This document shows positions 57,373-64,000 of a DNA stretch of 64,000 nt, piece by piece. Every line of letters begins with the position of its first letter. The stretch's first letter is position 1. The notes under the pieces are model-generated. The model ran no database searches and was not told where the DNA came from. It was given only the letters and a program-made list of their open reading frames with translations. The translations under genes were made by a program, and so were the position numbers. The DNA lies in the NCBI RefSeq assembly GCF_001499855.1, contig NZ_LQIK01000034.1, forward strand, positions 181,502 through 245,501, written 5' to 3'. Source of the stretch: Mycobacterium sp. GA-0227b (GTDB lineage: Bacteria; Actinomycetota; Actinomycetes; Mycobacteriales; Mycobacteriaceae).

Positions 57373-57636
57373 ATGAACATCAACGAAATCGCCCCCACCG
57401 CAACCACATTTCTCGCCGAGCATGGCGGCCGGTTCGCCGATCATGACTGGAACCCGTGGTTCCTGCTCATTCCGCTGACGTTCTGGACGCTTGTCATCAT
57501 CGGCATCGTCTACGTCGCGCGCCGTTTCCGCGGCAGCCATGGCATTCGCACGCTGCGTGACTCCTACGCCAAGGGCGAGGTCACCGAGGCCGAGTACCGC
57601 GAGCGTCTGGCAGTGCTGAGGGAAACCCGCCGCTAG
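57373..57636 (+). CDS. SHOCT-domain small membrane protein
   Basis: The 87-residue protein has one hydrophobic helix (WFLLIPLTFWTLVIIGIVYV) and a C-terminal SHOCT-type motif, LRDSYAKGEVTEAEYRERLA. The role is unknown; such proteins are thought to oligomerise. It lies 86 bp after the response regulator and may be a target or a third member of that operon. A strong hairpin follows. Confidence 0.82.
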   Translation: MNINEIAPTATTFLAEHGGRFADHDWNPWFLLIPLTFWTLVIIGIVYVARRFRGSHGIRTLRDSYAKGEVTEAEYRERLAVLRETRR

Positions 57637-57670
57637 CCCCCGTTCGCTAGCGTGACGCCTCAGCCGGGCT

Positions 57671-57732
57671 CGCGATTTCTACACCAGGGTCGTCCTTCGG
57701 GAACGAATCACAGCCCTGGTGTAGAAGTCGCG
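57671..57732. terminator. Long inverted repeat after the SHOCT gene, probable terminator
   Basis: Arms CGCGATTTCTACACCAGGG (57671-57689) and CCCTGGTGTAGAAGTCGCG (57714-57732) pair over 19 bp with one G-T pair. The loop is 24 nt. It separates the two-component operon from tRNA-Pro. No T-run follows. Confidence 0.6.
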
Positions 57733-57804
57733 GTCGTCGACGGAGACCGCGGTAAGCGTTTGGCCTCGCACCCCGCCGGTGCGATACGCTGTCGTGGCTT
57801 CACG

Positions 57805-57878
<74 letters not shown>

Positions 57879-57994
57879 CAAGTAGAGGGCATCGGCTCGG
57901 TGAATTCGCTGAGCGAGCAAGTCGAGTGACTCACGCCGGCGGTTCGGCGCCGAAATGTGTTTGACCGGCGGGAACGCCGGGTATTGAGCAGGGC

Positions 57995-59014
57995 GTGACG
58001 AAACCGTCGACGCGAGTCGAGCCTGCTCTGCCGAAGGCCGTCGGGCCGCTGTCCGCCGCAATCATCGACCTCCTCCAGCGAGGCCGGCCGGCACTGCACG
58101 CGCGTCCGATCGATGTTCCGATGTGCGAGGCGGACCCGTACGGGTTGGACCTTCAGCTCGCCCTCTACATCTGCTACGAGCTGCACTACCGCGGTTTCGC
58201 CGGGGTGAGCCCGCGGTGGGAGTGGAATCCCGCGCTGCTGCACCTGCGCGGCAGGTTCGAGGAGTCGTTCCTCAGCGCGGTGCGCCAGGACGTCGGCGAG
58301 ATCGCCGAGGGCGAGACCGCGGAAGCCGAGATGGACAAGCTGTCGATCGAACCGGTCGACGGCGAGGGTCCGTCGTATCACCTGCGCGACAAGGGCACCT
58401 GGGAGCAGATGCTCGAGTACTTCGTGCACCGCTCGGTGTACCACCTCAAAGAGGGCGACCCGCACGCCTGGACCATCCCGCGTCTGGCCGGCCACGCGAA
58501 GGCCGCCTTCGTCGCGGTCGAGTTCGACGAGTTCGGCGGCGGCCGCGGTGAACACGTGCACCAACACCTGTACGCCGAGCTGATGAATGCGGCCGGCCTG
58601 GACTCGTCGTATCTGGGCTACCTCGATCACGTGCCCGCCGACGCGTTGGCGTCGGTGAACCTGATGTCGCTGTTCGGGTTGCATCGGGAGTTGCGCGGCG
58701 CTTCGATCGGACACTTCGCGTCCACGGAGATCACTTCGTCGCCCGGCTCACGGCGGCTGGTGGAGGCATTGCGCCGGATGGGCGCCCCCGACGCCTGCGT
58801 GGCGTTCTACCAGGAGCATGTGGTGGCCGACGCCGTCCACGAGCAGGTGGTGCGCACCGATGTCGTCGGCGACCTCGTCGCCAGGGAACCGCATCTGGAC
58901 CGCGACGTCGTGTTCGGCATCCGGGCGCGCGATGTGGTCGAGGAGCGGCTGGCCAAGCATCTGATGGACAGCTGGACCGACAACCGCTCGTCGCTACGCC
59001 GACCGCTTGGCTGA
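57995..59014 (+). CDS. Iron-containing redox enzyme, haem-oxygenase-like diiron fold
   Basis: The 339-residue, mostly helical protein has a conserved core (VEFDEFGGGRGEHVHQHLYA, near residue 175) and a later FYQEHVVADAVHEQV. Glu/His residues there are placed as in HDO (haem-oxygenase-like diiron oxidase) proteins. Such enzymes oxidise or cleave small molecules with O2; the substrate here is unknown. The GTG at 57995 is used without a clear ribosome site. The last 21 bp overlap the convergent CDGSH gene. Confidence 0.7.
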   Translation: MTKPSTRVEPALPKAVGPLSAAIIDLLQRGRPALHARPIDVPMCEADPYGLDLQLALYICYELHYRGFAGVSPRWEWNPALLHLRGRFEESFLSAVRQDVGEIAEGETAEAEMDKLSIEPVDGEGPSYHLRDKGTWEQMLEYFVHRSVYHLKEGDPHAWTIPRLAGHAKAAFVAVEFDEFGGGRGEHVHQHLYAELMNAAGLDSSYLGYLDHVPADALASVNLMSLFGLHRELRGASIGHFASTEITSSPGSRRLVEALRRMGAPDACVAFYQEHVVADAVHEQVVRTDVVGDLVAREPHLDRDVVFGIRARDVVEERLAKHLMDSWTDNRSSLRRPLG

Positions 59015-59221
59015 CGCCTTGGCCGGCGCGCGGCCCGGCCGACACCGGTGACTGGTGTCGCACAACGGATAATCCTTGCTGCGCCGGCAGGTACAGACGG
59101 CCACCATGAACCGGTCCGATTCCACCACCTGCCCGTCGGGCATCTCGATGCGAACCGGTCCCTGCACCATCAGCGGGCCGTTCGGCACCACCCGCACGAT
59201 CCGGGGTTCGGCGTCACTCAC
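58994..59221 (-). CDS. CDGSH-type iron-sulfur protein
   Basis: The 75-residue protein has the 3-Cys/1-His [2Fe-2S] motif in CTCRRSKDYPLCDTSH, with Gly replaced by Thr after the Asp. The first half is a short beta domain (IRVVPNGPLMVQGPVRIE-like) and the tail is basic and Ala/Lys-rich. MitoNEET-like clusters take part in electron or cluster transfer. The GTG at 59221 overlaps the methyltransferase stop (GTGA), so the two are coupled. Confidence 0.85.
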   Translation of the reverse strand: MSDAEPRIVRVVPNGPLMVQGPVRIEMPDGQVVESDRFMVAVCTCRRSKDYPLCDTSHRCRPGRAPAKASAKRSA

Positions 59222-59913
59222 GGCTTGTCCGCCCGGATCACCAACAGTTCCTCTTCGCGACGGCCGGGTTCGAGGCGGCCCGTTCCCTCGAGCCACTCGG
59301 CCCGCGAGATCAGCACCGGGCCGAACGGTATCCATTGCCGCGCAACGATTTCGGCGTCGAGTCCGACGCTGGCTAGTGCACCGAGCGTCCGGCGCGGATC
59401 GGCGAACTCCGACTGCACCAACAACAGGCTGCCGCCGTGGTCGAGGATTTCCGGAACCGCCGCACACAGCGGGTCGAGCACCAGTCGACCGTCGCACCCG
59501 GCGTCCCAGGCGCGTGCGGGTCCGACGTGGGCCGGAAGCGGATTGCACGCGGCGGCCGGATCGTGCGGCACGTACGGCGGATTGCAGACGACCAGATCGA
59601 AGGGACCGAATTCGGCTGCCCGCGCCCATGATCCGAGATGCACGTCGACGTTGACTCCGGCCCCTAGAGCGTTGGCCCTCGCACATCGCACTGCGCGCGG
59701 ACAGATGTCGAGAGCGGTGACCGATGCGGCACCCTGCTCGGCGGCACCGACGGCGACGACGCCGCTTCCCGTGCACAGATCGACGACGTGCCGGCCGCGT
59801 GCCAGCGCGGTGCCGTCCATGACCTCGATGAGCAGTCGCGAATCTTCCTGCGGGGCGTAGACGCCCTCGTCCGCAACTAAGGGGTCGCGGACGTCGGTGT
59901 ATGCGGTTGTCAC
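59218..59913 (-). CDS. HemK2/MTQ2-like class I methyltransferase
   Basis: The 231-residue protein has the SAM motif I VVDLCTGSGVVAVGAA near residue 45 and the catalytic NPPY in LVVCNPPYVPHD near residue 108. The NPPY tetrad marks N5-glutamine or related N-methyltransferases. The eukaryotic MTQ2 branch methylates release factors, but actinobacteria have a separate PrmC, so the target is open. The GTG at 59913 follows GAAAGG. It is the first gene of the pair with the CDGSH protein. Confidence 0.82.
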   Translation of the reverse strand: MTTAYTDVRDPLVADEGVYAPQEDSRLLIEVMDGTALARGRHVVDLCTGSGVVAVGAAEQGAASVTALDICPRAVRCARANALGAGVNVDVHLGSWARAAEFGPFDLVVCNPPYVPHDPAAACNPLPAHVGPARAWDAGCDGRLVLDPLCAAVPEILDHGGSLLLVQSEFADPRRTLGALASVGLDAEIVARQWIPFGPVLISRAEWLEGTGRLEPGRREEELLVIRADKP

Positions 59914-60037
59914 ATCGGCCTTTCGACAGGGTCAGCTGCTGCTGCGATCCAGCACTGCCGGTGTTAATGCCCGGTCCCCCGCTGGTTGAAACGTCGGCCA
60001 CCGTTTTGCCGGGCCACCGTGCGGGCATCCGACCACC

Positions 60038-60709
60038 GTGCAAGCCTCCGATATCGCCGCGTTGCCCGTCCGCTTCGGCGCCGCCCTTCGTCACCGTCGG
60101 CTTTTTCACCCGTCGGGTGTGATGGCCGAGGGCATCCTCGAACGTGTCGCCCCGGAGGGTGAGGGGCTACCGATGAACTCCTGTGACGTCATCGCGCGGG
60201 TGTCCAAGGGGGTTGGCCTGCCCGGCGCGACCCCCGACATCGCCGGGCTGGCGTGGCGGATACCGCCACCACCAGACCTCCGCTCCTGCAGCCCGTGGGA
60301 CGTTCTGCTCGCGTCGACGCTCGCCGGGACTCGCATCGGGCTCGCACCGGCGGTTTCGTGGTCCGGCGCGACGTTCTCCAGCCTGATGCCGCTGCGCTAC
60401 CACGACGGCCTGTGGTGGGTGCGGGCCCGCTTGGCAACTCGCATCGATGCACCGGGGCTGTCGTTGAGTGCCGTCGAGAAACAGATCACGTCAACCGGAA
60501 TCACGTTCACGGTCGACCAGGCGTCGGGCACCGGAGGCTTTCGGCCGTTGGCCCGGCTCACGCTTCGCCACGTCGACCCCAGCTGCGACGACATCGCGTT
60601 CGACCCAGCCCTGCACAGCGACCCCGAGGTGGAACTGGCGCCGCGCTGGCTCGGCGACTTCCGACGCGCGGCCTACAAGCGCAGCAGGCAGGGCCGAGAC
60701 GCCGAATGA
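60038..60709 (+). CDS. Conserved protein of unknown function
   Basis: The 223-residue soluble protein begins MQASDIAALPVRFGAALRH. Conserved-looking stretches are RLFHPSGVMAEGILERVAP and SKGVGLPGATPDIAGLAWR. The order 'R-x-F-HPxG-x-G', then an internal 'SxxVGxPGxxPDxxGxAxR' faintly recalls catalase-fold proteins, but no haem ligand is seen and I do not assign that function. Its stop directly abuts the stop of the convergent small gene. Confidence 0.7.
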   Translation: MQASDIAALPVRFGAALRHRRLFHPSGVMAEGILERVAPEGEGLPMNSCDVIARVSKGVGLPGATPDIAGLAWRIPPPPDLRSCSPWDVLLASTLAGTRIGLAPAVSWSGATFSSLMPLRYHDGLWWVRARLATRIDAPGLSLSAVEKQITSTGITFTVDQASGTGGFRPLARLTLRHVDPSCDDIAFDPALHSDPEVELAPRWLGDFRRAAYKRSRQGRDAE

Positions 60710-60871
60710 TCAGGCCGTCGGCTCCCCGCCGGACTCCGCGACGTCGGGCGCCTTCTCCCGGGTAGCCATGCCACCCTCGCCGCCCTCGTCTTTCGGTCCG
60801 GTGCGTTGCGCCTTGCGCTTGTCCCGCTCGTCGGCGTCGTCGTCGTCGTAGATGCCTTTTCCTGTCGGCAT
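60710..60871 (-). CDS. Small acidic hypothetical protein
   Basis: The 53-residue protein begins MPTGKGIYDDDDADERDKRK and is rich in charged residues. The ATG at 60871 follows AAAGGA with a short gap, and the TGA is at 60712-60710. The sequence looks unstructured. The function is unknown. It is divergent from the hemerythrin-like gene and convergent with the preceding gene. Confidence 0.65.
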   Translation of the reverse strand: MPTGKGIYDDDDADERDKRKAQRTGPKDEGGEGGMATREKAPDVAESGGEPTA

Positions 60872-60971
60872 ATCGGTCCTTTCGTCCTTCGATGAGCTAC
60901 CCGCCGGCTCCGCGTTTCAACCTCGATCCCCGGGGTATGTGCAGCGCACTGCGACCCGGAAGGCCATGCAC

Positions 60972-61550
60972 ATGGATGCCCTGACATTTCTTCGTGACGA
61001 CCACAAGAGCGTGCTGGGCATGCTCGAGGTCCTCGACGGTGCGCCGTCGGGAACCGGCGCCGAGATGAGCGGTCTGCGCACCATGGTGACCAACTTGGTC
61101 ATCGCCGAGTCTCAGCACGAGGCGATCGAGGAACAGTTCTTCTGGCCCGCGGTGCGTGATGCGATCGGCGACGGGCTCGTCGACGAAGCCATCGCCCAGG
61201 AGCAGGCCGGCAAGCACTTGCTTCAGACCCTCGAGGACAAAGAGCCCGGTGACCCCGAATACCACGATGCACTCGCGGAATTCGTCAAGGTCGGCCGTGA
61301 GCACATCCTCTACGAACAGGACGTCGTATGGCCGGCGTTCGAGGCGGCGGTCAGTCGCGAGGAGCGCGAAAAGATCGGTGAGAAGCTGGAGGCGGCCAAG
61401 AAGATCGCCCCGACCCGACCGCATCCCGACACCCCGGGTAGCTCAGTGGTGCAGAAGACGATGGGGTTGGGGGCCGCGGTGATGGACCACGTGCGCGATG
61501 CGGCCAGTGGCCGCGAAGCCGACAATCCGCCGGATCCGCAGCAGCACTGA
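60972..61550 (+). CDS. Hemerythrin-like HHE-domain protein
   Basis: The 192-residue protein has an N-terminal four-helix HHE domain with iron ligands in FLRDDHKSVL, ESQHEAIEEQFFWP and GREHILYEQDVVWP. A flexible Pro-rich tail follows. Such proteins bind O2, NO or peroxide at a diiron site. The ATG at 60972 has GGAAGG (60958-60963) 8 nt upstream; an ATG at 60966 is too close to it. It converges with the Mn catalase gene, 16 bp away. Confidence 0.88.
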   Translation: MDALTFLRDDHKSVLGMLEVLDGAPSGTGAEMSGLRTMVTNLVIAESQHEAIEEQFFWPAVRDAIGDGLVDEAIAQEQAGKHLLQTLEDKEPGDPEYHDALAEFVKVGREHILYEQDVVWPAFEAAVSREEREKIGEKLEAAKKIAPTRPHPDTPGSSVVQKTMGLGAAVMDHVRDAASGREADNPPDPQQH

Positions 61551-61566
61551 CCGCATCGGCGGCGAA

Positions 61567-62460
61567 TCAGCTTGTCGCTGTGTGCTGTTCGTGGGTGAAC
61601 GGCTTTTCACTCTGCACCGCGGGCTGGCCCTCCGGACACCGCTCGGCGCCCTTGTTCTCCCGCTTCTTGGTGCCCAGCCACTGTTGGTTGGGCTTCTCGA
61701 CGTACTCCCACTCCATGCCCTCGGGCCACGGTCCCTGGCCCTCATTCCACGGGCCCCGCACCGAGCCCTGCCCGTTGGACATGTTGAAGGCCACGTTCTG
61801 GAACCGATCGTCGCCGGGCAGTTGGCCGGGCGGGAAGTTCACCGGTAGCTCGTTGAGCGCGGCGGTGAACTGCTGGAAGTGCGCCACCTCCCTGGTCATC
61901 AGGAACGTCAGGGTGTCCTGCACACCGGGGTCGTCGGTGAACTGCTTGAGGTACTCGTAAACGATCTTGGCGCGCGACTCCGCGGCCAGGTTGCTGCGCA
62001 GGTCGACGGTCGGATCGCCGTTGGCGTTGACGAACGTGCCCTGCCACGGCACCCCGGCGGAATCCTTGACGTCCGGCCCGCCGCCGCTCAGCGCGAAGTA
62101 CAGCGGGTTGACCGCGACGCTGTGAATGATGTCGTCGCGCCCGTCCTTGCTGGCGATCGCGGGCATCCAGTCGCACCGTTCGTTGGCCATTTTCAGATCA
62201 TCGTTGAGGCCGTCGAGCAGCATGGTGATCATCGAACCGACCATCTCGAGGTGGCTGAACTCCTCGGTGGCGATGTCCATGAACAGGTCGTACATCTTCG
62301 GGTTCTTCTGGCGCAGCACGAACGCCTGAGTGAAGTACTGCATGGCGGCCTTCAGCTCGCCGTTGGCGCCGCCGAACTGCTCCTGCAGCAGGCTGGCGAA
62401 CCGGGGGTCCGGCCGCTCGACGCGAACCTCGAACTGAAGATCTTTGTTGTGAATGAACAT
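61567..62460 (-). CDS. Manganese catalase
   Basis: The 297-residue protein has a ferritin-like dimanganese core with ligands in ATEEFSHLEM near residue 66 and MTREVAHFQQF near residue 185, plus one Glu in the first helix (GELKAAMQYF). It breaks down H2O2 without haem. The ATG at 62460 follows GGGAGG with a 4-nt gap. Activity depends on Mn, so the Mn-responsive terC switch at 8 kb is relevant to its supply. Confidence 0.92.
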   Translation of the reverse strand: MFIHNKDLQFEVRVERPDPRFASLLQEQFGGANGELKAAMQYFTQAFVLRQKNPKMYDLFMDIATEEFSHLEMVGSMITMLLDGLNDDLKMANERCDWMPAIASKDGRDDIIHSVAVNPLYFALSGGGPDVKDSAGVPWQGTFVNANGDPTVDLRSNLAAESRAKIVYEYLKQFTDDPGVQDTLTFLMTREVAHFQQFTAALNELPVNFPPGQLPGDDRFQNVAFNMSNGQGSVRGPWNEGQGPWPEGMEWEYVEKPNQQWLGTKKRENKGAERCPEGQPAVQSEKPFTHEQHTATS

Positions 62461-62644
62461 TGAGCCTCCCGGGCTGTGTGGTTGGCAGGTCGGCGCGGGA
62501 TACCCGGGGGTGCGTCCGCCAAACGGGATTTGCAGCGTTTCATCGGCGGAAGTCAGCGCTCGATTTTGCAGCTTTGGCCGTTCACCCCGCGGTATCACAA
62601 CCGCTCGCGCAAGATTCAGCCGCTACCGCGGATTGATCCAGCGT

Positions 62645-63631
62645 CTAGCCCGAAGCGGTGCGCAACTTGTCGAGCAGCGGCGCGGCCGCCTCCTTGAGGA
62701 ACTGTTCCTGGCCTTCGTCGCCGATCTGGACGAGCGCGATGTCGGTGAAGCCGGCTTCCCAGTACTTGCTGATCGCTTCGACGATCGCGTCGGGGTCGGG
62801 TCCGCACGGGATGGACTCGGCGACATCCTCGGGCCGCACGAATTGGGTGGCCCCGTCGAAACCGGCGGTCGTCGGCAGGTCGGAGTTGACGGTCCATCCG
62901 CCGCCGAACCACCGGAACTGGTCATGAGCCCGTCGCACAGCGGCTTCTTTGTCCGTATCCCAGCAGATCGGTATCTGCCCGACGACGCGTGCGTCGCCCG
63001 GCAGTCCGGTCGCGCGCCTTGCCTCGTGCCAGGCGTCGACGAGATCCTTGTTCGGCTCAGTGGCAATCAGGTGATCCGACAGCGGCGCGAACGTCTCGAC
63101 CGACCGCTCACCCGAAACCGCGGTGGCGATGGCGACCGGCGTCTGCGGGAGGTCCCACAATCGGGCGGAGTCCACCTCGAAATACTCGCCCTTCCAGTCG
63201 ACGAGCTCGCCGGTGAACAACTCCCGGATGATCTGGATCGCTTCGCGCAGCATGTCCTGGCGCCGGGCCACCGTGGGCCAGCGCTTGCCGACGACGTGTT
63301 CGTTGAGGTTCTCGCCGCTGCCCAGTCCCAGGGTGAAGCGGCCGTCGGCGAGGATCTGCAAGGTGGCCGCCTTCTGCGCGACGACTGCGGGGTGGTAGCG
63401 CATCGTCGGGCAGGTGACGTAGGTGAACAGCTCGACCCGCTCGGTCGCGTGCGCGACGGCCCCCAGCACCGACCAGGCGTACGGTGCGTGCCCCTGCGAC
63501 GACAACCACGGGAAGTAGTGGTCGGAGGACACTTCGAAGTCGAACCCCACGCGTTCCGCCGAAACCGCATAATGGACAAGCTCTTTTGGCCCGCTCTGCT
63601 CTGTCATCAAGGTGTAGCCGAACCGCGTCAT
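62645..63631 (-). CDS. F420-dependent LLM-class oxidoreductase (FGD-like)
   Basis: The 328-residue protein has a luciferase-like TIM barrel with the FGD-type pattern GFDFEVSSDHYFPW, LFTYVTCPTMRYHPA and LGLGSGENLNEH. These features resemble F420-dependent glucose-6-phosphate or secondary-alcohol dehydrogenases. The exact substrate is unclear. The ATG at 63631 begins MTRFGYTLMTEQ; an in-frame start 24 nt upstream is less likely. The 184 bp between this gene and the Mn catalase gene hold no gene. Confidence 0.85.
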   Translation of the reverse strand: MTRFGYTLMTEQSGPKELVHYAVSAERVGFDFEVSSDHYFPWLSSQGHAPYAWSVLGAVAHATERVELFTYVTCPTMRYHPAVVAQKAATLQILADGRFTLGLGSGENLNEHVVGKRWPTVARRQDMLREAIQIIRELFTGELVDWKGEYFEVDSARLWDLPQTPVAIATAVSGERSVETFAPLSDHLIATEPNKDLVDAWHEARRATGLPGDARVVGQIPICWDTDKEAAVRRAHDQFRWFGGGWTVNSDLPTTAGFDGATQFVRPEDVAESIPCGPDPDAIVEAISKYWEAGFTDIALVQIGDEGQEQFLKEAAAPLLDKLRTASG

Positions 63632-63685
63632 GGGTCGGGAGTACCCGAGCCCCAACCGCGGAAAACGGCTGGTGCCCCGCGGTGG

Positions 63686-63964
63686 CTACAGTCTGGCCTT
63701 CACCGCCGCCGAGAGCCGCGCGCCGTCGGCCTTACCGGCCGCGATCGCCGTGGCGGCCTTCATCACCAGGCCCATCTGCTTGGTTCCCGGCCTCTCGCCG
63801 ATCTGCTCGGCAACCTGGGCGATCGCGGTGTCGGCGACGTCGGCCAGCTCGGCTTCGGTCAGCGGCGTCGGCAGATACTCGTCGATGACGCGGGCCTCGG
63901 CGTGCTCGTTCGCGGCCAACTCACCGCGGCCGTTCTGGGCTTCGGCGGCGTAGTTTTGGCTCAT
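63686..63964 (-). pseudogene. YqeY/GatB-like protein, C-terminal part only
   Basis: The 92-residue frame reads GRGELAANEHAEARVIDEYL, then TPLTEAELADVADTAI and GLVMKAATAIAAGKADGARL. These are the C-terminal two-thirds of a mycobacterial YqeY protein (Rv3688c family, normally about 150 residues), whose role may be in tRNA-dependent amidation. The first residues, MSQNYAAEAQ, do not match the family and replace about 60 residues. The missing N-terminus is found on the opposite strand, starting at 63963. Confidence 0.65.
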
Positions 63965-64000
63965 GGCGGAGCTCAAGGACCGGTTGCGGGCCGACCTGAC
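63963..64000 (+). CDS. Start of a YqeY-like gene on the plus strand, cut by the window end
   Basis: ATG at 63963 reads MAELKDRLRADL and then a partial codon at the edge. This is the typical N-terminus of the YqeY family. It overlaps the opposite-strand ATG in a CATG. Only 12 codons are visible, so it could be the inverted front half of the neighbouring fragment or a complete second copy. Confidence 0.5.
   Translation, partial: MAELKDRLRADL

Overview
This 64 kb window is chromosomal DNA from a mycobacterium, most likely a fast-growing Mycolicibacterium-type species. The DNA is GC-rich, GTG starts and 4-bp ATGA/GTGA overlaps are common, and from about 0.8 kb to 55 kb the genes follow the order of M. 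tuberculosis Rv3624c-Rv3684. The order is hpt-tilS-Rv3626c-dacB-ppa, galE-Rv3635, holB-Rv3645-topA-Rv3647c-cspA-Rv3649-Rv3651, the tad locus and ssd, Rv3661-Rv3662c-acs, Rv3668c-marP-nudL-Rv3673c-nth-Rv3675-crp, Rv3677c-Rv3680, whiB4-ponA2-Rv3683-cds1. The PE/PE_PGRS genes and the dpp permease that M. tuberculosis carries in this stretch are absent. Gene names and Rv numbers come from recognising family and order by eye, not from a database search.

Left part (0-8.5 kb): a truncated molybdopterin oxidoreductase, then a tightly overlapping minus-strand operon (dacB, a zinc metalloprotease, tilS, hpt). Divergent ppa follows, then a UraD-like protein and a serine hydrolase. A TerC-family metal exporter is preceded by what looks like a yybP-ykoY manganese riboswitch. 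Its closing helix and the ribosome binding site compete for the same strand.

8.5-19.4 kb, accessory-looking cell-envelope block: a 1309-residue NRPS-like protein with the layout of poly-amino-acid (Pls-type) synthetases (A domain, carrier domain, membrane helices interleaved with three left-handed beta-helix domains). It is translationally coupled to an M1 aminopeptidase-like protein and a lipid-flippase-like protein. Then come UDP-glucose epimerase galE, a GT-C-like membrane protein, an EspA/EspE-like secreted protein and an alpha/beta hydrolase. This is the best candidate for an under-described system.

19.4-37 kb: tRNA-Thr, DNA replication and topology genes (holB, topA), a membrane adenylate cyclase, cspA, a MrfA-like helicase and a PAS/GAF-type protein. 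Next is the tad/flp pilus locus with ssd, and two actinobacterial small RNAs, 6C/B11 and the 6S-like Ms1/MTS2823. The two TadE-like reading frames lack usable start codons.

37-57 kb: acetyl-CoA synthetase, secreted and membrane serine proteases (including marP), nth, crp, two ArsA-like ATPases, whiB4 divergent from ponA2 across a candidate CRP site, a cysteine desulfhydrase, and a DesK/NarL-type two-component system.

57-64 kb: tRNA-Pro, a diiron oxygenase-like protein convergent with a CDGSH Fe-S protein and a HemK2-like methyltransferase, then a redox/stress group (hemerythrin-like, Mn catalase, F420-type oxidoreductase). At the very end the C-terminal part of a YqeY-like gene on the minus strand abuts a YqeY-like N-terminus on the plus strand, which suggests an inversion or an assembly junction.
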